Below, in pieces: positions 34,500-45,136 of a DNA stretch of 64,000 nt; the stretch's first letter is position 1; every line of letters begins with the position of its first letter. The stretch is from the NCBI GenBank assembly GCA_933207985.1, contig OW240918.1:110876887-110940886 (forward strand), given 5' to 3'. Below the pieces are notes generated by a model that was not told the DNA's origin, ran no database searches, and saw only the letters and a list, made by a program, of their open reading frames with translations. Made by a program: the position numbers and the translations under genes. This stretch comes from Pelobates cultripes (taxonomy: Eukaryota > Chordata > Amphibia > Anura > Pelobatidae).

Positions 34500-35690
34500 A
34501 TCAACGGTTTCCTAGCATGGTGCTTTCATGACTGAGAAGCAACGAAGTGAAAAAGTGAGAACTATGCAGGGATATCACATTAGTAAATTATTTAACATAA
34601 ATAGACATGGATTGTCCTGGATAAAAAATTTTTTTTTAAAAATCATTGAAATTCATATTGATTTTATGTTATGTTTACTAGTAAAAAAACCAAAAAAACT
34701 CTACTGTGCTTTTTGTGATGAATTTATTTACATTCTATATGTTTTAAGTACAAAATAATGTACAACCAGCTATATTTCCTTCAAATGTTTATGATGCTTA
34801 TTGTTTTATTTTCCTAGCTTACATTTCAGGGGTAGGCAACATTCGGCACTCAACATGTTTTGGACGAAATTTCCTTTAATACTTTGCCAACATTATGGCT
34901 ATAAAGGCATTATGGGAGATATGGTCCATAACATCTGGAGTGCTGAAGGTTACCTACACCTGCCCGAAGCTTAGTTCATCACAGCTATTGGACAACGTAA
35001 AAGTTACGGAGCTTAATGAAAACAGAATGCGTACGAATAAAGGAAATATTGTCATAAATAGGAAAGTTATATGCCACAGTCTCTACCAGCGGTGTTTGAT
35101 AAGTTGGTGTTAATGATTAATTACTAGGATATTACACATTGAGGTTCCAGCGGTGATGATGATTAATTACTGGGATAATTGCATCATTCCTTCATGAGGC
35201 TTTATAGGGGAACTGTTACATTTCTGGGATTTACAATATTGAATAATTGAAAATCACATATAGCGTGTTGATTTTAAAAAAAAATGTAATATTAAAGAAT
35301 TAGAAAATCACATCAGTCCAGTTCAAACAAGGTAAAGTCAATGCAAATGAAGAGGAGAAAAAGAAAAACTGTGCAATTTATTCTCTTTGTTAATGTGCTC
35401 TATGCAGACCGCTAGGTGCAAAGAAAAGAGATTATGATAACGATTGACAGGATGCTAAAAACATCATTGAGGATGTATTATGACAGTCAAACAAAATGAC
35501 AATATTAAAACGTCATTATTGCAATGTCATGCTTTCATCAAGCTATATGTTGACAACCTTTTCAACTTAAGTTTTTAAAGACAATTTTTTTTAAATATAC
35601 AATTGCATTACCTTCCTTTTTAAAATTAATTTGGAAAGTTTAATGTACTTTGCTGTTGTTACCTTTTTCTTGCATTCCTTTTTACTTCAG
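34500..35690. other. Unassigned AT-rich sequence
   Basis: Short open frames (34528-34758, 34895-35113) show no domains. No bounded repeat seen. Confidence 0.5.
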
Positions 35691-35696
35691 ATATGA

Positions 35697-36250
35697 AAGG
35701 AACACTATAGTCACCTAAATTACTTTAGTTAAATAAAGCAGTTTTAGTGTATAGATCATTCCCCTGCAATTTCACTGCTCAATTCACTGTCATTTAGGAG
35801 TTAAATCACTTTGTTTCTGTTTATGCAGCCCTAGCCACACCTCCCCTGGCTATGATTGACAGAGCCTGCATGGAAAAAAAAACTGGTTTCACTTTCAAAC
35901 AGATGTAATTTACCTTAAATAATTGTATCTCAATCTCTAAATTGAACTTTAATCACATGCAGGAGGCTCTTGCAGGGTCTAGCAAGCTATTAACATAGCA
36001 GGGGATAAGAAAATCTTAATTAAACAGAACTTGCAATAAAAAAGCCTAAATAGGGCTCTCTTTACAGGAAGTGTTTATGGAAGGCTGTGCAAGTCACATG
36101 CAGGGAGGTGTGACTAGGGTTTATAAACAAAGGGATTTAACTCCTAAATGGCAGAGGATTGAGCAGTGAGGCTGCAGGGGCTTGTTCGATATACCAAAAC
36201 TGCTTCATTAAGCTAAAGTTGTTCAGGTGACTATAGTGTCCCTTGAATAT
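35697..36250. mobile_element. Long-TIR palindromic MITE (TTAA-type family)
   Basis: The left end AAAGGAACACTATAGTCACC is mirrored by GGTGACTATAGTGTCCCTT at the right. Inner segments also pair: GGAGTTAAATCACTTTG near 35807 with AGGGATTTAACTCC near 36131, and the CTGCTCAATTCACTG region with its complement near 36160. The flanking bases look like mutated TTAA. Related CACTATAGT termini occur at 16050-16104 and 20830-20850. Confidence 0.75.
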
Positions 36251-36898
36251 ACAATATATAAAATCTGGAATATGTTGCAGTGGAACAATGTACAAAGTGG
36301 TGTGTCATACATTAAATATTGGATTCAATAATATGTGAAAGTATACACATTCAAAGACATCTATTTAGGCCAGAGTGCTATCTTTATAATGCATTTCCAA
36401 AATGCCAAAACCAATATGCTATCAAAATCCTCCTTTATTAGTACAAATATATAAAATACAAATTAATTAATAGTTTATTAAATATTTGCTGGTATCCAAA
36501 AATAGTAGAGTGATGGTGAACTCACTATAAAGTATAGCTCAATAGACCTCCAGATCCATAGTCCAGGTAGAAAAATAAATGATGATTTTCTTGTACATCT
36601 AAGTAGTCAGCAATTCATTTTATTAGCTATCAGTGCATACAAAAGACAATACTTCGGCCAATCTGGTGGCCTTTGTCAAGTCTAATATAAACAATTCATC
36701 ATTTATATTGGGTTCAATCAAGTGACATAACAGTGAAAGGTGTGGCTACTGATTGGTCAGAATCCCCATAAAAAAAAAAAACAGTAAAACAATATGTGAT
36801 TACATCACCATAGAAACAAAGCAACCTACTCTCTTAAATGTGAGTATAGATGAGGTATCATAATTAAAAGTAAAAATGGAACAATATAAAAAAAATAA

Positions 36899-36903
<5 letters not shown>

Positions 36904-36938
<35 letters not shown>
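36904..36938. repeat. (TA)n microsatellite
   Basis: About 17 TA dinucleotides within the PLE remnant's 3' region. Confidence 0.95.
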
Positions 36939-36943
<5 letters not shown>

Positions 36944-37205
36944 AGCAACATAATTAAATAGACAATTATGGTACCCCTTCACTTTTCAAAGTGCATATAT
37001 TAAATAATTGTTCATTTTATTAATGCAGCCATTTCCAATATCTCCATCAGCCATAGGAAAGGCCTTCTGATATCTGTAGATGGTGAGTATATGATATCCA
37101 TATTGCTAGGAATTCTGTTATCGGAAATAAAATGTGGTGTTAGAGGCAAGTTATTCTTCTTGTCATCATTTATACAGTTCTGTTTTCGTGCTCCCGTGTT
37201 CCAAT

Positions 37206-37541
37206 TTATTCAACTCTTTTATTCACAACAATTCTTGTTCTTTGTTTAAGTAGTTTCAATCTTTCCATCCCACGTCGGCAGGGGGGCAACGGGGGAAGAG
37301 AATGTACCCCTTCAATAACCTGGAAACATAGTTGTGATAAATTGTGTCTTGCTCGCACAGATAGATACAAATTGTTGGTACGTATATTGGATCTATGTTT
37401 CAAAATACAATCCCTAACCTTTTGTGAGGTTTCACCTATGTAGACCATGCCACAAGGACATTTTATTATATAAAGCACATAGGTGAAACCACAGTGGTTG
37501 TCGATGAGGGAGCAAATCACTGACAAACACTTTTTTATCAC
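37206..37541 (-). pseudogene. PLE GIY-YIG endonuclease, truncated
   Basis: A 111-aa open frame contains TYVLYIIKCPCGMVYIGETS then the Arg/His region ILKHRSNIRTNN and LKLLKQRTRI near the end. The first triplet is VLYII instead of GVIYLL and YIG is kept. The CPCG between the strands is typical of PLEs. Upstream sequence is frame-broken. Confidence 0.7.
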
Positions 37542-37803
37542 TCTCCTTTAACTTGAAGGCTGCAAACATCATCAAAATAGTGCTCTAGCTCACCTTTTTA
37601 TGTTTAGCATTCCATCTTTACTATCCAAAAAAGAATATGAAAAGACAATGTTTCAGCCAATGAGTGACTCGAATTAGGCCAGATATGCTCTTTTGTTCTT
37701 TGTGAGCCAATATGCCTATAAACTCAATGGCAGGTTAACGGAGATATTTATCTGTTAGTGAGAATAGGCAAAAGACTTAGGTGGCCAATGGGTCGGTGAT
37801 CAT

Positions 37804-37903
37804 NNNNNNNNNNNNNNNNNNNNNNNNNNNNNNNNNNNNNNNNNNNNNNNNNNNNNNNNNNNNNNNNNNNNNNNNNNNNNNNNNNNNNNNNNNNNNNNNN
37901 NNN
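37804..37903. other. Assembly gap (100 N)
   Basis: Exactly 100 N, the conventional placeholder for a gap of unknown size. The RT halves of both flanking PLEs are expected here. Confidence 0.99.
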
Positions 37904-37905
37904 TT

Positions 37906-38943
37906 AATCAATCTATGGAAAGATTAGAATTTTTAGATCTTGAAATTTATATTAAAAATAACAAAGTAGAAACTAAAACCTTTAAGAAAACAGTAGCATG
38001 CAACAGTTTCATTCCTCATAATAGTTTCCATAAAGAAACCTGGTTAAACAACATCCCGTTCAGCCAGTTTAGAAGAATAAAAAGAAATTGTTCTGAACCA
38101 AACATCTGTGTTGAACAAACTGAAAGGATGAAATCACAATTTCAAGCAAAAGGATACTCACAAAATGTTTTAAATCAAGCTTTGACAAAAACAGCACTTT
38201 TAACTAGAAAACAAATACTTACAACTAAATTACAGACAAATCCATTGAATTCAGAAATTCCAACATTCATAACAAGATATAATGGTCAAACACATCAAAT
38301 CAGAAAAATTCTTCAAAAAAATTGGGGTATTCTCAAAGGAGATCCCCAACTTGATCGAATATTAAGTGAAAAACCTAAAATAATTCATTCTAGGGCTCCA
38401 AATTTAGGCCTACTATTAGCTCCAACAACTCAACAAGAAAAACCGAATAATAATAACAAAAAAATCACCTCATTCGATATACTTAAAGGTTTTTGGAAGT
38501 GTAAAAAATGTCAAGCTTGCAGAAATAATCCGGATCAACCTACAAACATCATAGAATTTGTTCATCCTCAAACAAAAGAAATTTTTAAAATTAAAACATA
38601 TTTAAACTGTACAACTACTGGCGTAATTTATCTATTGAAATGCCCCTGCGACAAAATCTATATAGGACGCACTAAAAGAGCCCTAAAAACACGAGTAGGA
38701 GAACATATCAGAAATATTAAAAATGGACTCCATTCACATAACCTTTCTAAACATTTTGATCTTATACATGACAAAAATCCTAAAGGCTTATATTTTACCG
38801 CAATACAAAAAGTTAATATTCCTTGGAGAGGAGGCGATGTAGAAAAAGAACTAGACAAAGCGGAAGCAAAATGGATATTTCAGCTAGACACACTAGAACC
38901 TAAAGGTCTAAACATAGATTTTGAATTGAGAGCCTTTTTATAA
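37906..38943 (+). CDS. PLE RT C-terminal part plus GIY-YIG endonuclease, 5'-partial, open
   Basis: At least 345 codons are open from the gap to a stop at 38941-38943. Residues 1-130 are the RT end/thumb (ERLEFLDLEIYIKNN, FRRIKRNC). A Cys motif KCKKCQAC lies about residue 205. The GIY-YIG domain follows with GVIYLLKCPC, YIGRTKRALKTRVGEH and, near the end, EAKWIFQL, which holds the probable metal-binding Glu. All recognisable catalytic positions are present. In PLEs this nuclease nicks the target DNA for priming. This is the best preserved PLE frame in the window; its RT core is not visible. Confidence 0.85.
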   Translation, partial: NQSMERLEFLDLEIYIKNNKVETKTFKKTVACNSFIPHNSFHKETWLNNIPFSQFRRIKRNCSEPNICVEQTERMKSQFQAKGYSQNVLNQALTKTALLTRKQILTTKLQTNPLNSEIPTFITRYNGQTHQIRKILQKNWGILKGDPQLDRILSEKPKIIHSRAPNLGLLLAPTTQQEKPNNNNKKITSFDILKGFWKCKKCQACRNNPDQPTNIIEFVHPQTKEIFKIKTYLNCTTTGVIYLLKCPCDKIYIGRTKRALKTRVGEHIRNIKNGLHSHNLSKHFDLIHDKNPKGLYFTAIQKVNIPWRGGDVEKELDKAEAKWIFQLDTLEPKGLNIDFELRAFL

Positions 38944-39350
38944 TTTAATATTTTTTTTTTTTTTTTTCACATACAAACTTATATATAAATCTTGTCCAAT
39001 TAATGTTAGAATTCAATGACATTTTTAAGATATTCTTAATGTATTTTATTTCAAGTATTCACTATTATATTCAAGCATAATCTTAATTGATTTTAAATGT
39101 ATAATTATGATATATGCCACTTATGTATGATATCCAAAGTTTAATTTATAATTATTGATATCCTAATGTATATTTATGTATCTTTTTATAATTTAAGGTC
39201 CATTGTATAACTTTTGTAATTATTTTTAATAATCACCAGTTTATTTTATGACTCAAGTGCTATAGGATATATGAACAGTCAAATGAAGGGTTAAAAGAGC
39301 CACATCAATTACTTAGGCTATTTAAACCCATAAGGAACATCTATTCAGTA

Positions 39351-39392
39351 TCCTCTGATGAAGTGAGACTTTTCTCACGAAACGCGTAAGGA
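39351..39392 (+). ncRNA. Hammerhead-ribozyme-like motif of the PLE
   Basis: The core boxes CTGATGA (39355-39361) and GAAA (39379-39382) flank a 6-bp stem II (GTGAGA/TCTCAC) with a CTTT loop. Stem I is TCCT (39351-39354) with AGGA (39389-39392). Stem III is minimal (A-T and C-G around GC), giving a cleavage site after A39388. One extra A separates CTGATGA from stem II relative to the textbook core. PLEs are known to carry hammerhead motifs with very short stem III. Self-cleavage here is inference. Confidence 0.6.
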
Positions 39393-39770
39393 CAACTCTG
39401 TTTACGACATTCATTGCTTTCTGGCACCTATCGCAAATCAACTTTATTGCCCTGGAACGCAGGAACTGTGACACGCACGCCGCTCACAGAGAGCCTGCTC
39501 ACCTACTGTCCTAGTGATTACAACTATTACATGTTACACATCAGTAACAAGATTACCTAGTGGAATTTAAATTGCTGCCGAACGAAGGAAGAAAACAAAG
39601 ATACATACGAGGCTCACGGAGAGCCAGCTCTTCCATTTATTTGACGATCGGACTGCAACAACTGTATACACCAGGTTCCAAAACTGCAACCGGGCAAGAA
39701 GTTTGATATCAAAGTGTGAGTGCCTAATATAACTTTTAATTTGATTTTTTCAAATAAAATTGAATATTTT

Positions 39771-40423
39771 TAACCATTTCAGCACTTCAGTTTTTAATGG
39801 TGAATTAAACATATATTTTATTGAGGGCCATCAACTATGACCTATCAATGATATTTTATATCTATTTATTACTTTTTACAAGGGTACAATTATTATAAAA
39901 TAGGACCATTTATAATATAATATTGTACACACAGTATACTAACTCACTCAGTATCCATATACCAGTTCTTCTATAACTGGAGTGAACTGAGTCAGTTTAC
40001 AATTTAAAAGACTGCTGCTACTATTTGATACATAGTATCTATTTACAAGACTGTTATCAATTGGACAATTTATTTCCTTTTCTTCTTCTTTTTTTTTTTT
40101 TTTTGTTATTTATTGGATATTACTGTGAATGATCTGTTGCAAAAAAATATATATACTTTTTATGATATATTTTTTATGAAATTTTAAATAAGTAATGAAT
40201 TATTACTAGTCTTACCACTATTCTAAAGAGATTTAAAGGTATATCACGTTAACCATTCCTGGATTTTTTATTAGATTTTTATCTGATATATTTTTTGTTT
40301 TACTTTGCAATATTAAGGATTTTTTAGTGGAATCCTTATTTTTCCAGTAGAGTGGTTTACTGCAGCCATACTAGGTTCTCTAACACACGGTTATTTTTCA
40401 TATTAACCATAACGTTATATTTC
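39771..40423. other. AT-rich sequence between PLE and satellite
   Basis: No recognisable feature. It may include the left part of the element that carries the satellite array. Confidence 0.4.
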
Positions 40424-42766
40424 ACTTGTCAGCGTATCCACTGTTAGCGTAACACACCCGCTTTAAGGACACTGACTGCTATTCAATCTATAACAGTAAA
40501 AAAAGTTTTTTGTTTTTAAATCCAAGCTATTGTGACACAGATCTAATTAGTGGCACTTGTCAGCGTATCCACTGTTAGCGTAACACACCCGCTTTAAGGA
40601 CACTGACTGCTATTCAATCTATAACAGTGAAAAAAGATTTATTTTTTTTTAAATCCAAGCTATTGTGACACCAGATCTAATTAGTGGCACTGGTCAGCGT
40701 ATCCACTGTTAGCGTAACACACCCGCTTTAAGGACACTGACTGCTATTCAATCTATAACAGTGAAAAAAGTTTTTTGTTTTTAAATCCAAGCTTGTGTCA
40801 CCAGATCTAAGTGGTGGCACTGGTCACCGTATCCACTGTTAGCGTAACACACCCGCTTTAAGGACACTGACTGCCATTCAATCTATAACAGTGAAAAAAG
40901 TTTTTTGTTTTTAAATGCAAGCTATTATGACACCAGTGAGTGGTGGCACTAGACACCGTATCCACTGTTAGCGTAAAACACCCGCTTTAAGGACACTGAC
41001 TGCTATTCAATCTATAACAGTGAAAAAAGTTTTTTGTTTTTAATTGCAAACTATTATGACACCAGATATGAGTGGCACTGTGAACTGGCAGAGTACACGC
41101 TGTAGGGCTGACACACCCGCTTTGAGACAACTAACTGCCATTCAATCTATAACAGTGAAAAAAGTTTTTTGTTTTTAAATGCAAGCTATTATGACACCAG
41201 TGAGTGGTGGCACTGGTCACTGTATCCACTGTTAGCGTAACACACCCGCTTTAAGGACACTGACTGCTATTCAATCTATAACAGTGAAAAAAGTGTTTTT
41301 TTGTTTTAAATCCAAGCTTTGTGTCACCAGATCTAAGTGGTGGCACTGGTCAACGTATCCACTGTTAGCGTAACACACCCGCTTTAAGGACACTGACTGC
41401 TATTCAATCCATAACAGTGAAAAAAGATTATTTTTTTTTTAAATCCAAACTATTGTGACACCAGATCTAATTAGTGGCACTTGTCAGCGTATCCACTGTT
41501 AGCGTAACACACCCGCTTTATGACACTGACTGCTATTCAATCTATAACAGTGAAAAAAGTTTTTTGTTTTTAAATCCAAGCTATTGTGACACCAGATATA
41601 AGTGGTGGCACTGGTCACCGTATCCACTGTTAGCGTAACACACCCGCTTTAAGGACACTGACTGCCATTCAATCTTTAACAGTGAAAAAAGTTTTTTGTT
41701 TTTAAATGCAAGCTAATATGACACCAGTGAGCGGTGGCACTGGTCACCGTATCCACTGTTAGCGTAGCACACCCGCTTTAAGGACACTGACTGCTATTCA
41801 ATCTATAACAGTGAAAAAAGTTTTTGTTTTTTTTAAATCCAAGCTATTGTGACACCAGATCTAATTAGTGGCACTGGTCAGCGTATCCACTGTTAGCGTA
41901 ACACACCCGCTTTAAGACACTGACTGCTATTCAATCTATAACAGTGAAAAAAGTGTTTTGTTTTTTTAAATCCAAGCTTTGTGTCACCAGATCTAATTGG
42001 TGGCACTGGTCACCGTATCCACTGTTAGCGTAACACACCAGCTTTAAGGACACTGACTGCTATTCAATCTATAACAGTGAAAAAAGTGTTTTGTTTTTTT
42101 AAATCCAAGCTTTGTGTCACCAGATCTAATTGGTGGCACTGGTCACCGTATTCACTGTTAGCTTAACACACCCGCTTTAAGGACACTGACTGCTATTCAA
42201 TCTATAACAGTGAAAAAAGTGGTTGTTTTTTTTTAAATCCAAGCTTTGTGTCACCAGATCTAAGTGGTGGCAATGGTCACCGTATCCACTGTTAGCGTAA
42301 CACACCCGCTTTAAGGACACCGACTGCTATTCAATCTATAACAGTGAAAAAAAGTGTTTTTTGTTTTTAAATACAAGCTTTGTGTCACCAGATCTAAGTG
42401 GTGGCACTGGTCACCGTATCCACTGTTAGCGTAACACACCCGCTTTAAGGACACTGACTGCTATTCAATCTATAACAGTGAAAAAAGTTTTTTGTTTTTA
42501 AATCCAAGCTATTGTGACACCAGATGTAATTGGTGGCACTGACTGGGGAAATGGGCACAGTATGCACTGTGAGCCTGACACAGAAGCTGGCAGCAGTGGC
42601 AGACAACTGACTGCTATTCAATCTATAACAGTGAAAAAAGTTTTTTGTTTTTAAATCCAAGCTATTGTGACACCAGATGTAATTGGTGGCACTGACTGGG
42701 GAAATGGGCACTGTGAGCCTGACACAGAAGCTGGCAGCAGTGGCAGACAACTAAGTGCATTTACAT
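40424..42766 (+). repeat. 131-bp satellite array, about 18 monomers
   Basis: The monomer core CGTATCCACTGTTAGCGTAA recurs at 40433, 40564 and onwards every 130-132 bases. Each unit also has GCTATTCAATCTATAACAG, then GTGAAAAAAG, a T-run, and GTGACACCAGATCTAA. One unit near 41090 and the last two (from about 42545) carry a different core (GTGAGCCTGACACAGAAGC). The array leads into a hAT terminus at 42885-43114. Open frames inside recur with the period and are not genes. Confidence 0.93.
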
Positions 42767-42884
42767 TACATAGAAAAAAAAAATCCAAAAAAAGCATACA
42801 CTTATCCCTAACCTAGCTATGCTTTTCCCTATCTTATGAACAGCAGCTACACTTTCCCTCCTCTTACTAAGCATGCAGCTTGAG

Positions 42885-43114
42885 AATGAATCTAAAATGG
42901 ATGCTGTCCAGTAGGTGGGAGGGTCTGCTAGGGAGGCTGTGCTGCTAATTGGCTGGAATGTGTCTGCTGACTGTGAGGTACAGGGTCAAAGTTTACTCAA
43001 TGATGACGAATAGGGGGCGGGTCGAACCGCGCATATGTTCGCCCGCCGTGGCGAACGCGAACATGCTATGTTCGCCAGGAACCGTTCGCCAGCGAACCGT
43101 TCGGTACATCACTA
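42885..43114 (+). mobile_element. hAT MITE right terminus next to the satellite
   Basis: GATGCTGTCCAG, GGCTGGAATGTGTCTGCTGA and AGGGTCAAAGTTTACTCAAT match the right half of the MITE at 4549-4903. It ends with GAACCGTTCGGTACATCACTA. The left terminus of this copy is not visible, so the satellite may occupy the interior of a larger related element. Confidence 0.7.
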
Positions 43115-43456
43115 CTGTTCAATAGTGCCCCCACTGGAAATGAAGACAAGTGAAAACATTCCAAGGGAGCAACAACAATATAACCATGACATCAAGTAAA
43201 TTCAACGTATGCCTCAGAAAACACCAGAAAATGACAAGATATTAGATGAAACAATCTCTCAAGCTGGAAAAAAAGAGGTTATAAGTAGAGTTGATTGGAC
43301 ACCTGGATGTTTGAGTTCGGCGGGTTCGGCCGAACTTCGGAAAAAAAGTCCGGGTTCGGGATCGAACTTGACCCCGAACCCAAACCCCATTGAAGTCAAT
43401 GGGGACCCGAACTTTTGGGCACAAAAATGGATCTAAAAAATCTTGCAGCCGCTTAA

Positions 43457-43578
43457 TAGATAGCTCCCTAATTCCCACGGTATCAGGGAGCTATCTACCA
43501 AAAGGCTGAAAGACCTAAATTGGTCTTTCAGCCAAATTTACTAATACTAAGTAAAGATTACTTAGTATTAGTAAATTT
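43457..43578. repeat. Three consecutive perfect hairpins
   Basis: Hairpin 1: 43457-43497, arms TAGATAGCTCCCT / AGGGAGCTATCTA. Hairpin 2: 43504-43533, arms GGCTGAAAGACC / GGTCTTTCAGCC. Hairpin 3: 43534-43578, about 20-base arms starting AAATTTACTAATACTAAGTA. They are practically contiguous. Confidence 0.95.
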
Positions 43579-43639
43579 AGCCCCTACTCGCGGTATGTCT
43601 AGTAAGCAGTGTAAAAAAAAAAAAACCTATTGCCCCCAA

Positions 43640-44670
43640 CCCCGTGCGACATGTGGGGGCCCTAAATAAGAATGTGGAGGGGGGGACCAACTGTCCTGCC
43701 CCCTGGCCCCCACTCCTGAGTGGTGGGTGGAGAACGTAAATAAAAATTGGGGGGGGACCTAAAGTCCTCCCCCCGGCCCCCACCCCTGAGCGGTGGGTGG
43801 GGGCCATAAATAAAAATTGGGGGGGACCTATTGTCCTCCCCCCTGTCCCCCACCGTGAGCGGCGGGTGGGGGCCCTAAATAAAAATGTAAACCCCCCAGG
43901 TGACTAGGGGTCCCCAAATCCCTAGTCACCCCCCCCCCCAAAAAAAAATTAAACCCTACCTAGCCCCTCATCTTAAAAATAATGAGGGGGGACCCTTATC
44001 TAAATACCTGTAAAAAAAAAGCTTATAAAGCCTTGCCCCGCCCTGCAATTAGGCTCAGAGCACTCTGATTGGTGGGTTTAAGCCATCCAATCAGAGTGCT
44101 CTGACAGGTAAATGAAGAGTTTAAGCCACCAATCAGAGTGCTCTGTGTCATTTTACACAGCATGGGAAAGTTCTTTGGAATTTTCCCACGCTGTGTAATT
44201 TGACTCATAACAACACTGATTGGTGGATTAAAAGTAACCAATCAGAGATTTTTTTGGGTGGGTGACTAGGGGATTGGGGACCCCTAGTCACCTGGGGGGG
44301 GTTACATTTTTATTTAGGGTGGGTGGGGGCCAGGGGGGAGAACATTAGGTCCCCCCCCAATTTTTATTTATGTTCCCCACCCACCACTCAGGGGTGGGGG
44401 CCGGGGGGGAGGATATTCTTATTTATGGCCCCCACCCACCACTCAGGGGTGGGGGCCAGGAGGGGGGACAGTAGGTCCCCCTTATTGTTATTTAGGGCCC
44501 CACCCACTGCGCAGGGGTGGGGGCCAGGAGGGAGGACAGTATGTCCCCCCCTTATTGTTATTTAGGGCCCCCACCCACCACACAGGGGTGGGGGCCGGGG
44601 GGGACTGTAGGTCCCCCCCCACATTCTTATTTATGGCCCCCACCCACCGCTCAGGGGTGGGCGGTGGGAG
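43640..44670. repeat. Large G/C-rich palindrome of the hAT element
   Basis: The left arm (about 43640-43940) consists of units such as GGTGGGTGGGGGCC plus AAATAAAAATTGGGG; the right arm (about 44261-44670) carries their reverse complements. Inner arms GGTGACTAGGGGTCCCC and GGGGACCCCTAGTCACC pair exactly. The centre (44040-44240) has CCAATCAGAGTGCTCTG stems. The open frames are shadows of this repeat. Confidence 0.85.
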
Positions 44671-44682
44671 TGGAGGACAGTA

Positions 44683-45119
44683 GGTCCAAGACTCAAGCTT
44701 ATAGGTGTCATATAATGATATCCTATATTAAAATTGGCTAACTTGGAGTCAGGAAATGCTTGATGCTTCACACAACACTTAAGACCATATATGTCTAGTT
44801 CCGGGAGCAGAGAGCACCCACCTGAGATTTCTCTTATCTAATCTTTTTGTTCTTTCTTACCTTGGAACTTATTTATGTGTACATGACGTTCATCCCTATG
44901 TCTTATCTGTACTCCCTTCCTATTACTGTTCTATGAGTATTTGCACGTAAGCACTTACTTTTTAATGTATAAAAACCCAGCTGATGAATAAAACGGCAGA
45001 GGTTTATTTTGAATACCAACAGGTGTCTGGTGTATAATTCTCGCTTCTCCAAGTGCACTTGTAACAACAATTTTTGCTTCCTCTGAATATAACAAAGATC
45101 ATTATTTGGATCCATAACA
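44683..45119 (+). repeat. Retroviral 5' LTR, start truncated
   Basis: It aligns along its length with the 3' LTR but lacks roughly the first 24 bases (TGTGATAGAATG...). TATAAAAA is at 44968-44975 and AATAAA at 44987-44992. It ends in CCATAACA. The missing start indicates a small deletion at the hAT-LTR junction, which also removed the left target duplication. Confidence 0.85.
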
Positions 45120-45122
45120 ATT

Positions 45123-45136
45123 TGGTGCCGAAACCC
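45123..45136 (+). promoter_or_regulatory. Primer binding site, tRNA-Phe type
   Basis: TGGTGCCGAAACCC lies three bases after the LTR end and is complementary to the 3' end of tRNA-Phe (GGTTTCGGCACCA). This is the site where reverse transcription would start. Confidence 0.85.

Larger units (their letters stand above)
36590..37803 (-). mobile_element. Penelope-like element remnant, minus strand
   Basis: The GIY-YIG region at 37541-37206 points left. About 550 bases downstream on the minus strand, 36683-36642 has a GGCC...GGCC stem followed by GAAG, a decayed version of the hammerhead-like motif seen in the other PLEs. A (TA)n tract lies at 36904-36938. The expected RT would lie to the right, beyond the assembly gap. 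Confidence 0.65.
37904..39770 (+). mobile_element. Penelope-like element, plus strand, 5' part in the gap
   Basis: An open frame enters from the gap (37906-38943), followed by about 400 bases of AT-rich 3' sequence, a hammerhead-like motif (39351-39392) and a terminal region. That region has two similar segments (GCTCACAGAGAGCCTGCTC near 39481 and GGCTCACGGAGAGCCAGCTC near 39611). Its right end is uncertain. Confidence 0.75.

Noticed and set aside
42445..42750. 101-aa minus-strand frame with internal duplication
   Set aside because: It is two satellite monomers read through; the duplication is the repeat period.
40424..42766. Regularly spaced repeats resembling a CRISPR array
   Set aside because: Units are contiguous 131-bp monomers with no unique spacers, in eukaryotic repeat DNA with no cas genes.
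43577..44741. Pro/Gly-rich frames of 60-80 aa on both strands
   Set aside because: Translations of the G/C palindrome arms of the hAT element.
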